A stretch of 64,000 nt of DNA. It comes from an uncultured Paracoccus sp. (GTDB lineage: Bacteria > Pseudomonadota > Alphaproteobacteria > Rhodobacterales > Rhodobacteraceae). Position numbers and translations under genes: made by a program. Below are positions 9,256-17,761 of the stretch, in pieces. Positions within the stretch are counted from its first letter, which is position 1; each line of letters starts with the position of its first letter. Location of the stretch: positions 62,001-126,000 of the forward strand of contig NZ_CALMYP010000057.1 of assembly GCF_937873615.1 (NCBI RefSeq), written 5' to 3'. The notes beneath the pieces were generated by a model. The model ran no database searches. It was not told the origin of the DNA and worked only from the letters and a program-made list of their open reading frames with translations.

Positions 9256-9861
9256 CTAGCGCAGCGGGATCGCGTTCTCAGCCTTGGCCCCCTGATAAGC
9301 CTCTGACAGTGCCGCATATTCCGCCCGGATCGCATCGACCCGCGCCCGCAATGCGCCCTGCGCCGCAGGATCCGCACCGCCAATGACCTCATCGACCGAG
9401 CGCGCCACCCAATAGGCATTCTCGCGACGGTAGCCACCGGGATCGAGCGTGAATACCTCTTTCAGGATCTTCAGGTCATGCGGGATGGCAAAGCTGTCGC
9501 GGCTGTCCTCATGGGTGAAGAAATCGAAGAAATTGTCGAACCCGGCCCAGGTGATCGCCGAAAGACACATCGAGCAGGGCTCGTGCGTGCTGAGAAAGAT
9601 CAACTCGTCGGGTGGCGGCAGGCCCTCGACCTCGTGATAGCGCTTCAGCAGATGCACCTCGCCATGCCAGAGCGGGTTCTCGGTCTCGTTATTGGTTTCC
9701 GCCAGAACCACCGCGCCATCGGATTTGCGCAGAAGCGCCGCCCCGAAGATCTTGTTGCCCTGCGCCACGCCCTGCCGGGTCAGGGGCAGGACATGATCTT
9801 CCAGCGCGCCCAGAAACGCGCCGGCAAGATCGGTATCGGTCAAGTGGATCGGCTTGTTCAT
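9256..9861 (-). CDS. Nucleoside/cytidine deaminase-like protein
   Basis: A 201-residue cytoplasmic zinc hydrolase with the deaminase motifs HGEVHLL (H66, E68) and HEPCSMCLSAI (cysteines 96 and 99), the HxE...PCxxC set that binds zinc and activates water. Family members deaminate cytosine, guanine, or modified pyrimidines and purines; the FFTHEDSRDSFAIPHDLKILKEVF tail is not diagnostic to me. The start ATG 9861 (MNKPIHLTDT) is favoured since an upstream extension would overlap the lrp gene. Transcribed alone from the strand opposite nanA. Confidence 0.8.
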   Translation of the reverse strand: MNKPIHLTDTDLAGAFLGALEDHVLPLTRQGVAQGNKIFGAALLRKSDGAVVLAETNNETENPLWHGEVHLLKRYHEVEGLPPPDELIFLSTHEPCSMCLSAITWAGFDNFFDFFTHEDSRDSFAIPHDLKILKEVFTLDPGGYRRENAYWVARSVDEVIGGADPAAQGALRARVDAIRAEYAALSEAYQGAKAENAIPLR

Positions 9862-9908
9862 GCTTCTTGCTAGGCCGCCGAGACAGCGGGTGCAAGCCGT
9901 CGCCCCCC

Positions 9909-10367
9909 CTAGCTCGACAGGTGAAAGCCACGGAATTCCTTCACCGTCGACAGGCTCAGCAGGGTCTTCATCTGCGCGACGGAAGGAATGAGCGTCAGGC
10001 GCTCGCGATAGAGCTTCTCGTAATCCTCCGTATTCCTTGCCGCAACCCGCATCAGATAGTCGAACTCCCCCGAGATGAGATGGCATTCGAGTACCTCGGG
10101 CATGTCGCGGATGGCGGCTTCGAACCCCTCGATATCCTCGCGGCGCTGACCGGTCAGCTTGGCCTCGATGAAAACCTGGATATGCAGCCCGACCAGCTTG
10201 CGGTTCAGCCGGGCGGCGTAGTGAGAGATTTTCCCATCCGCCTCCAGCAGCTTCACCCTTCGGTGGCAGGCCGAAAGCGACAGCCCCACCTGTTCGGACA
10301 GCCGCGCCATGGAGGTTTGGCCATCCCGCTGCAGAATGGAAAGAATACGGATATCCAACCTGTCCAT
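9909..10367 (-). CDS. Lrp/AsnC family transcription regulator
   Basis: A 152-residue regulator with the N-terminal helix-turn-helix (DRLDIRILSILQRDGQTSMARLSEQVGLS...HRRVKLLE) and the C-terminal RAM amino-acid sensing domain (GEFDYLMRVAA, TLLSLSTVKE). Lrp proteins form octamers and respond to amino acids. It is divergent from the usp gene and, beyond it, an AGCS amino-acid symporter, so an amino-acid responsive control of that symporter is plausible. A GTG start 15 bases upstream (10382) is possible; MDRLD is the usual family N-terminus. Confidence 0.88.
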   Translation of the reverse strand: MDRLDIRILSILQRDGQTSMARLSEQVGLSLSACHRRVKLLEADGKISHYAARLNRKLVGLHIQVFIEAKLTGQRREDIEGFEAAIRDMPEVLECHLISGEFDYLMRVAARNTEDYEKLYRERLTLIPSVAQMKTLLSLSTVKEFRGFHLSS

Positions 10368-10512
10368 CGGAAATTTTCTCACTCACATCACAATTTTCGT
10401 AATTATTCTATAATTTTTCTCGAATGAAAAGAAATAAGAGAACCTTTTCAACATCAAAACTTCTACCTTGAGGGCTCTAGCGAACAAGAAAAAACACACA
10501 GGAAGGTTAATG

Positions 10513-10947
10513 ATGGCTCACAAGATCGTCGTCGGATACGACGGCAGCGACAGCGCCAAGGCGGCGCTCAGTTTCGCTGTGAACGTGGCGCGTTTGCAGG
10601 GCGGCAGCATCGTCGTGGCGCATGTCCTGGAATGGTCGCCCTATTCGTTCCTCACCCCAAACGAGTTGGAAGAACGTCACAAGCGTCGAGGAGAGGAATT
10701 GGCCCGGGCAGAGGATGCGATCCTGTTGCCAGCGCTCAAGAAGCTCACGGAAAGCGGGGTCCCGATCAGCACCGCGCTGAAATATGGCCATATCGCCTCG
10801 ACCCTTGCCCAGATCGCCAAGGACGAGGGCGCCGATCAGATCGTGATCGGCCGCAATGGAGAGCCGGGCCTGGCATCGCGCGTGTTCGGGTCGGTCGCCA
10901 TCAGCCTGGCGCAAGGCGCGCCGGTGCCGGTCACCATCGTACCCTGA
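10513..10947 (+). CDS. Universal stress protein UspA family, ATP-binding type
   Basis: A 144-residue single-domain Usp. The N-terminal KIVVGYDGSD and the C-terminal G-x2-G-x9-GS motif (GRNGEPGLASRVFGS, residues 113-127) identify the ATP-binding subclass (MJ0577-like) rather than UspA proper. Two ATGs occur in tandem (10510, 10513); the second is preferred because the ribosome site GGAAGG then sits 6 bases upstream. The gene is 32 bases upstream of an AGCS symporter and probably cotranscribed. Usp proteins often sit beside transporters and may modulate them, which is inference here. Confidence 0.9.
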   Translation: MAHKIVVGYDGSDSAKAALSFAVNVARLQGGSIVVAHVLEWSPYSFLTPNELEERHKRRGEELARAEDAILLPALKKLTESGVPISTALKYGHIASTLAQIAKDEGADQIVIGRNGEPGLASRVFGSVAISLAQGAPVPVTIVP

Positions 10948-10979
10948 GTCCAACAATTACAAGCCCAACAGGAAAACCA

Positions 10980-12524
10980 ATGAAAAATCACCTCAAGGCG
11001 GCCGCATTGGCTGCCCCCGCCATGCTGGCCGCATCTGCGCCAGCCATGGCCCAAACGCTTGACGAGAAGATCAACGGGATCTTCGCCAGCTCGACCGGCT
11101 GGTTCGTCAACTTCATCTTCGCCTCGTTCCCCGGCACCAACTTTCCCTGGATCGTGCTGTGGCTGGTCGTGGGCGCAACGGTTTTCACGCTCTATTTCGG
11201 CTTCATCCAGTTCCGCGCCTTTCCGCACTCGATCTCGCTGGTGAAGGGCGACTATTCCGATCCGAACGACGCCGGAGAGGTCAGCCACTTCCAGGCCCTG
11301 GCCACCGCATTGTCTGGCACGATCGGGCTGGGCAATATCGCCGGTGTGGCCGTTGCCGTCGGAATTGGCGGGCCGGGCGCGACCTTCTGGATGATCCTGG
11401 CCGGGCTGATGGGCATGGCCTCGAAATTCACCGAATGCACGCTGGCGGTGAAATACCGCAACGAATATGCCGACGGCGCAGTATCGGGCGGCCCGATGTA
11501 TTACATGACCAAGGGCTTTGCCGAACGCGGCCTGCGCGGAGGTGGCATCATGGCCATTCTCTTTTCCGTCTTCTGCATTCTGGCCACACTCGGCGCCGGC
11601 AACATGTTCCAGGCCAATCAGGCACATGCCCAGATCGCCAATATCGCCGGCGACTTCCCCGGCTGGATCACCGGCATCATCTTTGCCGGGATCGTGTTCG
11701 CGGTGATTATCGGCGGGCTGCAATCCATCGCCAAGGTGACCGAGAAGATCGTGCCCTTCATGGGCATCATGTATGTCACGACCGCGCTGATCATCATCCT
11801 GATGAACTATGACAAGATCGGCTGGGCCTTCGGTCAGATCTTCGCCGGGGCGTTCACGGGCCTTGGTGTCGCCGGCGGCATCGTCGGCGCCCTGATCCAG
11901 GGCTTCAAGCGCGCCGCCTTCTCGAACGAGGCCGGCGTCGGCTCTGCCGCCATTGCCCATTCGGCGGTGCGGACCAAGGAGCCGATCACCGAAGGCTTCG
12001 TGTCGCTGCTTGAGCCCTTCATCGACACCGTCGTGATCTGCACCATGACCGCATTGGTTATCGTCATTTCCGGCCAGTTGGTCAGCGACCCGGCAACCGG
12101 CATGTATCTGCTGGATGACGGCGCCGCCACGATCCAGACCATCGGCGACAACAAGGGCGTGGCGCTCACCTCGGCCGCCTTCTCCTCGACCTTCGGCTGG
12201 TTCAAATATGTGCTGGCGATCGCGGTCATCCTGTTCGCCTTCTCGACCATGATCAGCTGGTCCTATTACGGGCTGAAGGCCTGGACCTACCTGTTCGGCG
12301 AAGGCAAGAACAAGGAAATCGCCTTCAAGGTCATCTTCTGCATCTTCGTGGTGATCGGCGCTTCGGCCAATCTCGGCCCGGTGCTCGACTTCTCGGACGC
12401 GGCGCTGTTTGCCATGGCCGTGGTCAATATCATCGCGCTCTACCTGCTGATGCCACTCGTGAGACGAGAGCTGAACAGCTATATGTCGCGCCTCAAGTCG
12501 GGTGAGATCACGAAGTTCCACTGA
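10980..12524 (+). CDS. Alanine/glycine:cation symporter (AGCS family)
   Basis: A 514-residue inner-membrane protein that takes up alanine or glycine with sodium or protons. The family signature ATALSGTIGLGNIAGVA is at residues 108-124 and FSNEAGVGSAAIAHSA at about 313-328; about 11 hydrophobic segments are visible. The first 24 residues (AAAPAMLAASAPAMAQ) look like a cleavable signal peptide, seen in some alphaproteobacterial members. Start ATG 10980; a longer upstream frame overlaps usp and is not real. Hairpins follow the stop codon. Confidence 0.9.
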   Translation: MKNHLKAAALAAPAMLAASAPAMAQTLDEKINGIFASSTGWFVNFIFASFPGTNFPWIVLWLVVGATVFTLYFGFIQFRAFPHSISLVKGDYSDPNDAGEVSHFQALATALSGTIGLGNIAGVAVAVGIGGPGATFWMILAGLMGMASKFTECTLAVKYRNEYADGAVSGGPMYYMTKGFAERGLRGGGIMAILFSVFCILATLGAGNMFQANQAHAQIANIAGDFPGWITGIIFAGIVFAVIIGGLQSIAKVTEKIVPFMGIMYVTTALIIILMNYDKIGWAFGQIFAGAFTGLGVAGGIVGALIQGFKRAAFSNEAGVGSAAIAHSAVRTKEPITEGFVSLLEPFIDTVVICTMTALVIVISGQLVSDPATGMYLLDDGAATIQTIGDNKGVALTSAAFSSTFGWFKYVLAIAVILFAFSTMISWSYYGLKAWTYLFGEGKNKEIAFKVIFCIFVVIGASANLGPVLDFSDAALFAMAVVNIIALYLLMPLVRRELNSYMSRLKSGEITKFH

Positions 12525-12540
12525 CCGCCAGGATGAAGGG

Positions 12541-12571
12541 CGTCCCCGGCAGGATAGCTGCCGGGGGCGTT
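12541..12571 (+). terminator. Probable terminator of the AGCS gene
   Basis: A 12-bp stem CGTCCCCGGCAG/CTGCCGGGGGCG (one G-T pair) with the 5-base loop GATAG starts 17 bases after the symporter stop. Only two T residues follow, so termination strength is uncertain. Confidence 0.6.
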
Positions 12572-12606
12572 CCAGCTGCGGCAGCCTCACCCCATCATCG
12601 ACGACA

Positions 12607-12641
12607 GAACCCGGCGCCAGCAGATTGCGGGCGCCGGGTTC
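12607..12641. terminator. Perfect 12-bp inverted repeat between convergent genes
   Basis: GAACCCGGCGCC (12607-12618) and GGCGCCGGGTTC (12630-12641) pair perfectly around an 11-base loop in the gap between the AGCS symporter (+) and phoX (-). It probably stops transcription from the phoX side or both sides. Confidence 0.6.
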
Positions 12642-12659
12642 ACCGTTTCAAGGCAAGGC

Positions 12660-14522
12660 TCAGCCGATGGTGGCGCCGTCCTCGCGCCAGACGGCGATCA
12701 CCGAGGAACGCGGCTTGCCGGTGCCATCGGGCCATGACCCGCCCGGATGCTGGATGCCGACAAAGGCCACCTTGCGGTCGGGCGACCAGGTCAGGCCGGT
12801 CACCTCGGCCCCGTTCGGCGCGGTCAGGAAGCGCGCGATCTCGCCGGTATCGGGATTGCCGATCAGCATCTGGTTATTGCCCATGCCGGCAAAGTCGCCC
12901 TCGTTGCTGTCATCGCCATCGGTCTGGATCCACAGCATCCCGTCGGACGAGAACGCCATCCCGTCGGGAGAGTTGAACAAATTGCCGGCGGTCACGTTTT
13001 CGGACCCGCCATAGATGTTGTCATAGACCTCCGGGTTGCCAGCCATCACATAGAGATCCCAGGTGAAGCTATCGGCACCGTGATCCTCATCCGCAGGCCG
13101 CCAGCGAATGATCTGGCCGTATTCGTTGGTCTCGCGCGGGTTGGCGGCATTGACCGGCATCCCATCGCCGCCGCGCTTGGAGTTGTTGGTCAGCGCGCAA
13201 TAGGCCTCGACCCGGTGCGGATGGGCGGCGATCCATTCCGGGCGATCCATGGTCGTCGCACCCACCGCCGAGCCGGCAAGGCGGGCGAAGACCAGCACGT
13301 CCTCGATGCTCATGCCGGTGGTTTCGGGCGTCAGCGCCAGCCATTCGCCGGTCATGTCATCGTTGAACCGGGCAACATAGAGCGTGCCGTCAGACAACAG
13401 CCCATCGGTCGGCTGACCCTCGGCCCAGGTGCCGTTCGAGACGTAGCGATACATGAACTCGCCGCGCTCGTCGTCACCCATATAGACCACGATCCGGCCA
13501 TCGGCGGCCTGCACCATTTCGGCATTCTCATGCTTGAAACGCCCAAGCGCGGTGTGCTTGACCGGGGTGCTTTCCGGGTCGGCGGGGTCGATCTCGGTCA
13601 CCCAGCCATGCCGGTTCGGCTCATTCGGTTCCTGCGAAAGATCATAGCGCGGATCGAATTTCTCATAGGCATAGCGCCCCTCGCCGCCGATGCCATAGCG
13701 AACCAGGCCGTCGGTTTCCTCGAAGCTGCCGGTGGCGCCGAAATAGCCGTTGAAGTTTTCCTCGCAGGTCAGATAGGTGCCCCAGAGCGTCTTGCCCGAA
13801 CCGCAATTGTTCATCGTGCCCTTGGGCGACAAACCCTCGGGGTCGGCATTCGTCTTCACCAGATCGGACCCGGCGGCCGGGCCGTCCATGGTCATCTGCG
13901 TTTCATGGGTGATGCGGCGGTTATAGGGGCTGTCCAGCACGACCTGCCAGCCATTGCCGGCATCGGCGATTTCCATGACGGTGACGCCCTGCATGTTCTT
14001 CAGCAAGGTCACTTCGTCGGCGGTCTGCGGCACCCCTTCCGAGGCCGCCGGCAGGTTGATCTCGGGGTTCACATATTCCGAATTGATGGCCAGCAGCACA
14101 TGGCCGTCATGCTCGAAGGTCTCCATCCCGTCGGTATTCTCGCCGAAGACCTTGTCGGACATCTCCACCGGCACGCCGGTCTCGGGCGACCAGGCGCCCT
14201 CGGCATCCGAGAACAGCGCCTGCCCCCATTTCACCAGCGGCTGCCAGTGATAGCCTTGCGGCACATGAATATCGAAATCGGTCGCAATTCCGATTGGCTC
14301 GAAGGCGAAAGCGGCAGCCTGCGCGCGCGCCGACGTGGCCTGAGCCAGAACACCCGAGCCGAACACCATCGCGCCCGACCCGAAAGCCAGTGCCCCGCCC
14401 AGGAAGCCGCGCCGCGAAACGGCAGCCTCGACCACCCGGTCGAAATCGCTTTCTGCGGGCCGCGGGTTGCGCAGTTCGTCAAACTCGTCCCAGGACAGGT
14501 GCACTGTCGATCTGATATCCAT
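12660..14522 (-). CDS. phoX: PhoX-family alkaline phosphatase, Tat-exported
   Basis: A 620-residue periplasmic enzyme that releases phosphate from organic esters. The N-terminus has a 35-residue leader then the twin-arginine motif SRRGFLGG (36-43) and a hydrophobic stretch ending ARAQA, so it is exported folded by Tat, as known for PhoX, which carries an iron-calcium cofactor. PhoX features seen include SPKGTMNNCGSGKTLWGTYLTCEENFNGYF (metal-binding cysteine/glutamate region), RFKHENAEM, and NSPDGMAFSSDGMLWIQTDGDDS. Length fits the family. A PhoB-like site lies 78 bases upstream, consistent with phosphate-starvation control. Confidence 0.9.
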   Translation of the reverse strand: MDIRSTVHLSWDEFDELRNPRPAESDFDRVVEAAVSRRGFLGGALAFGSGAMVFGSGVLAQATSARAQAAAFAFEPIGIATDFDIHVPQGYHWQPLVKWGQALFSDAEGAWSPETGVPVEMSDKVFGENTDGMETFEHDGHVLLAINSEYVNPEINLPAASEGVPQTADEVTLLKNMQGVTVMEIADAGNGWQVVLDSPYNRRITHETQMTMDGPAAGSDLVKTNADPEGLSPKGTMNNCGSGKTLWGTYLTCEENFNGYFGATGSFEETDGLVRYGIGGEGRYAYEKFDPRYDLSQEPNEPNRHGWVTEIDPADPESTPVKHTALGRFKHENAEMVQAADGRIVVYMGDDERGEFMYRYVSNGTWAEGQPTDGLLSDGTLYVARFNDDMTGEWLALTPETTGMSIEDVLVFARLAGSAVGATTMDRPEWIAAHPHRVEAYCALTNNSKRGGDGMPVNAANPRETNEYGQIIRWRPADEDHGADSFTWDLYVMAGNPEVYDNIYGGSENVTAGNLFNSPDGMAFSSDGMLWIQTDGDDSNEGDFAGMGNNQMLIGNPDTGEIARFLTAPNGAEVTGLTWSPDRKVAFVGIQHPGGSWPDGTGKPRSSVIAVWREDGATIG

Positions 14523-14599
14523 TGTCGGTTTCCTCGTTCTCGTGAATCGTCATGATGCCGCAACCGGCATGTCACCACGCAGACCGATACACGCTTCGT

Positions 14600-14617
14600 C
14601 TTTCAGTTTTGTGACGG
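14600..14617 (-). promoter_or_regulatory. Candidate Pho box upstream of phoX
   Basis: On the minus strand CCGTCACAAAACTGAAAG agrees at 13 of 18 positions with the PhoB consensus as I remember it (two CTGTCAT-like repeats 11 bases apart). It is in the same orientation as phoX and 78 bases from its start; a weak -10 candidate TGTATC follows 9 bases downstream. The second half-site is poorly conserved. Confidence 0.45.
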
Positions 14618-14753
14618 CGCCCAACTCTCGCATAGATGGATAATCCGCCGGCCAGAACGGCATTGGGCCACCCCTCCTCAGGGAAGGACTGCGCATGTCA
14701 TGGCAGGACGGTTCTTCTCAGCTCAGGTCGCTGCGCGCGCGACCGGCGGCGCG

Positions 14754-15932
14754 TCAGGATTGCGCGTCCCTCATCGACGCCGCACCTTCGCGGAGCAGGT
14801 CCAGGAATTCGCGCTGCGCCGCCGTCGGCTCCCATCCGGCGCGGGTGGTGATGCCGATGGGGCGCAGCGATTCGGGCAGCTCCAGCGGCAGCACACCGAA
14901 CGCCGAGGCCTCGCCCTCGGGCAGGGCCTGCACCCGCGACAGCGCGCCGAGGTAATCCGACTTGCGCAGGATCTCGCGCAGCAGGATCACCGAGGAGGTG
15001 ACGATGGCGCCGCGAATGCTGTCCTCGGGCAGAAGCGCCTCCAGCGCCGCGCGGATCGGTGTGCCGGGGCGGGCGACCACCCAAGGATAGGCGGAAAGAT
15101 CGGCGGGCGACACCTTGTCCTGCGCCAGCAGCGGGTGGTCGCGCCCGGCGACGATGACCACGGAATCGTCGAAAAGCGGCTCCTGATGGATATCCTCGAT
15201 CGGGCTCGGGATGCGCAGCGCACCGATCATCATGTCGATCTCGCCCCGGCGCAGCCCGGCCAGAAGCTCGTCATAGCGGCCGTCGATGACCTCGAAAGGG
15301 ATACCCGGATGGGCCTGACGGAAGGCCAGCATCGCGCCGGGCAGCAGGGTCGAGCGCGACAGCGGCAAGGCGGCGATGGTGATGCGCCCGACCTCTCGCC
15401 CGGCCAGGGCGGCCAGTTCGGCCTCGGCCTGTTCCATCTCGGCGAATGCCAGCCGCGCCGCCTGCGCCAGTTGCCGTGCCACACGGGTGGCGATCAGCCC
15501 ATGGGCGGTGCGTTCGAAGAAGCGCAGGCCCGCCGCCTGTTCCAGCATCGAGGCCGAGCGATGCACGGTCGGCTGCGCCAGCCCGAGCTGGCGCGCGGCA
15601 AGGGTGAAATTCTCGGTCTCGGTGACCGCGATCAGCGCCTGAAGCTGGGGCCGCGTCGCCTGAAAGCGGATCGCGCGGGCCATGTCGGCCATGGCCGCAT
15701 CGAGGAAAGCCAGCGCCCGCCTTGTCCGATGCGCCATCGCCTGCCCGGCCTCGTTCGGAAAGATCCCCTGCGGGCTGCGCTGGAACAAGGGCTGGCCGGC
15801 ATCGCGTTCCAGCTTGTTCATGGCCTGAGTCACCGCCGGTTGCGAGACATGACAGATCTCGGCCGTGCGGGTTACCGAATGGGTTTCGGCCAATGTCTGA
15901 AACATGCGCATATGGCGAATGCTGGGCTGCAT
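14754..15932 (-). CDS. LysR-family regulator with two tandem DNA-binding domains
   Basis: A 392-residue regulator, about 90 longer than a normal LysR protein. The extra length is a second N-terminal domain: HTH 1 at residues 5-65 (SVTRTAEICHVSQPAVTQAMNKLE) and HTH 2 at 96-155 (NFTLAARQLGLAQPTVHRSASMLE), followed by one periplasmic-binding-like effector domain (about 180-392). Start ATG 15932 has GGAGGA 6 bases upstream. It lies beside the tannase and gal genes in the same orientation and is the only regulator there, so it probably controls aromatic catabolism with gallate or a pathway intermediate as inducer (inference). Confidence 0.88.
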   Translation of the reverse strand: MQPSIRHMRMFQTLAETHSVTRTAEICHVSQPAVTQAMNKLERDAGQPLFQRSPQGIFPNEAGQAMAHRTRRALAFLDAAMADMARAIRFQATRPQLQALIAVTETENFTLAARQLGLAQPTVHRSASMLEQAAGLRFFERTAHGLIATRVARQLAQAARLAFAEMEQAEAELAALAGREVGRITIAALPLSRSTLLPGAMLAFRQAHPGIPFEVIDGRYDELLAGLRRGEIDMMIGALRIPSPIEDIHQEPLFDDSVVIVAGRDHPLLAQDKVSPADLSAYPWVVARPGTPIRAALEALLPEDSIRGAIVTSSVILLREILRKSDYLGALSRVQALPEGEASAFGVLPLELPESLRPIGITTRAGWEPTAAQREFLDLLREGAASMRDAQS

Positions 15933-16057
15933 GGTCTCCTCCGCGCCGGTCAGAGGGACCGGCGCGGCCATCATAACCCTATGAATGTCATAATGTTAAC
16001 TAGTGCTTTCAGTCAGAACGGCACGGCGATCCGGTGAGCCGCCGCACCACTCTTGGG

Positions 16058-17743
16058 TTAGTCGGCGAAGGCATAAGGTGCGAACAGGTCGGCCCCCGGC
16101 CAGTCGCGCAGGCGGACGATCTCGGCCGCGGGCCCCTCGGACCAGGTGGCGGCGTCATGCACATCGCCCTCGCCCGACCAGCCGGCCAGATGCGGATAGG
16201 GATAGACGGGCCGCGTCATCTCGGGCAGCGGCGCCACGCCCAGATCGAGCGGTGCCGGACGTCCGCCGCCACCGCCCACCCCGTCCGGCTGGCCGAAGCT
16301 GGACGCCTCGCCCGCCGTTGCGGTCATGATCGCACCCGGTGCGGCGCCGTCCTCGACCCAGGCCATCATCGGGCTGAGCAGGTCCAGATGGCTCGGCCCC
16401 TCGCCGCCGCCGCAATGATCGACGCCGGGCAACAGATAGAGACGTTCGAAACCGGCCATCGCCTCGGCCCCCAGAATCGCCTCGATCCCCGTGTGCAGGG
16501 CCAGCGTATTGGCCGGCGAGATATGCGGATCGGCCAGGCCATGCCACATGATCAGCTTGCCGCCGGCGGCATTGAAACCCGAAAGATCGGGGCTGGTGGC
16601 ATCGAACAGCGGGTGGCGCGGGCGCAAATCGTCCAGCACCGCCTCGGTGAAGTCCAGATCGGCCAGTGTCATCTCGGGCCGGGCCGGATCGAAGGCCAGA
16701 TATTTCAGAACCGGATCGACAATCATCTGCGAAAACAATTCGCTGTCGGCATTATCTGCGACATAGACGCCCTGCCAGTTCAGCTCGGAGCCGTAAAGCG
16801 GCTGGCCGGCGGTCAGATAGGCCCCGGTCGCGGCATCCTGCGGTCCGGCATAGAATTTCCGCACCACCTCGACCTGCGCGCCGGTCAGGCACCGGTCCGT
16901 TTCCGGCGCATCGGCCGGGCAACTGATCCGGTGCGGATCGAATTCGCACAGTGCCGGCTGGGCGATCAGCCCGTCCTTTACGCCATCGGTCTCGTCACAG
17001 GCGGCGACCACCGCCGCATGCAGTGCCGGCAGCTTCTTCGAGGTCAGGATCACCTCGCCCCGCTCATTGTAATTCGAGGCCGCCATCCAGCCGTGATAGA
17101 GCGTATTCTGCACCTGAAACAGCATCGCCGGCGCGCCGGCAATGACGCCGTCGAAATCCTCGGGGAAGCGCATCGCCGCCATCAGCCCCTCGCGCCCGCC
17201 ATCCGAGCAACCGTTGAAATAGCTGTATTGCTGCGGCTGGCCGTAATAGGCCGCGATCAGCGCCTTCGCCGCCTCGACGGTCAGATGCTGGGCGCGATAG
17301 GCGAAATCGGCCCGCTGGGTCGCATCGAGGCCCCATCTGCCGTCATTGCCGCCATGCCCCATATCGGTCGCGGCCATGACGAAACCGCCATCGTTCAGCA
17401 CCTTGCACCCGGTCGAGGCACCCGAGCGCAGGGTGATATTCCCGCACAGCCCGCCGCAGCCGAGTTGCAGATAGCGCTGCGTCCAGCTTTCCATGGGCAG
17501 GATCACCTGAAAGTTCACCTGCGGCGCCAGCCTGCCGGTGACGCTGCACACGGGGATGCCATCGCTGGTGGTTTCCTCGGCGCCGGTGATCTCGCTGCCT
17601 TCGCCGCCGATGGCGCCCATATCGGTGCCGATCAGACTGGCACAGGTGACCGCAGGCTTGACCACATCCAGCACCGCAGCCCTGCCAGGTGCGGCCCCCA
17701 ACCAGATCACGCAGGAAATAGCAATAAACTTCAATACATTCAT
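16058..17743 (-). CDS. Tannase/feruloyl esterase family hydrolase, secreted
   Basis: A 561-residue alpha/beta hydrolase with a signal peptide (residues 1-22). It carries the tannase-family catalytic arrangement: nucleophile serine in NGCSDGGREG (S180), an acid in HGLADPHISP, and the histidine in GVDHCGGGEGP. The cysteines next to Ser and His (GCS and DHC) form the disulfide that defines the CS-D-HC family. These enzymes cleave galloyl, feruloyl or terephthalate-type esters outside the cytoplasm. With GalB, GalC and GalD alongside, release of gallate from galloyl esters is the best reading; a MHETase-like or feruloyl activity cannot be excluded. Confidence 0.85.
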   Translation of the reverse strand: MNVLKFIAISCVIWLGAAPGRAAVLDVVKPAVTCASLIGTDMGAIGGEGSEITGAEETTSDGIPVCSVTGRLAPQVNFQVILPMESWTQRYLQLGCGGLCGNITLRSGASTGCKVLNDGGFVMAATDMGHGGNDGRWGLDATQRADFAYRAQHLTVEAAKALIAAYYGQPQQYSYFNGCSDGGREGLMAAMRFPEDFDGVIAGAPAMLFQVQNTLYHGWMAASNYNERGEVILTSKKLPALHAAVVAACDETDGVKDGLIAQPALCEFDPHRISCPADAPETDRCLTGAQVEVVRKFYAGPQDAATGAYLTAGQPLYGSELNWQGVYVADNADSELFSQMIVDPVLKYLAFDPARPEMTLADLDFTEAVLDDLRPRHPLFDATSPDLSGFNAAGGKLIMWHGLADPHISPANTLALHTGIEAILGAEAMAGFERLYLLPGVDHCGGGEGPSHLDLLSPMMAWVEDGAAPGAIMTATAGEASSFGQPDGVGGGGGRPAPLDLGVAPLPEMTRPVYPYPHLAGWSGEGDVHDAATWSEGPAAEIVRLRDWPGADLFAPYAFAD

Positions 17744-17761
17744 GGACGCATCTCCTGTAAA

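Noticed and set aside
10381-10512. tRNA or small RNA gene in the AT-rich Lrp/Usp gap
   Set aside because: No cloverleaf or conserved T-loop (GGTTCRA) was found; the AT-rich sequence is better explained by divergent promoters.
10836-12590. A 584-codon minus-strand frame opposite the AGCS symporter
   Set aside because: Asp/Gly/His/Gln-rich antisense translation of a transmembrane protein, no motif.
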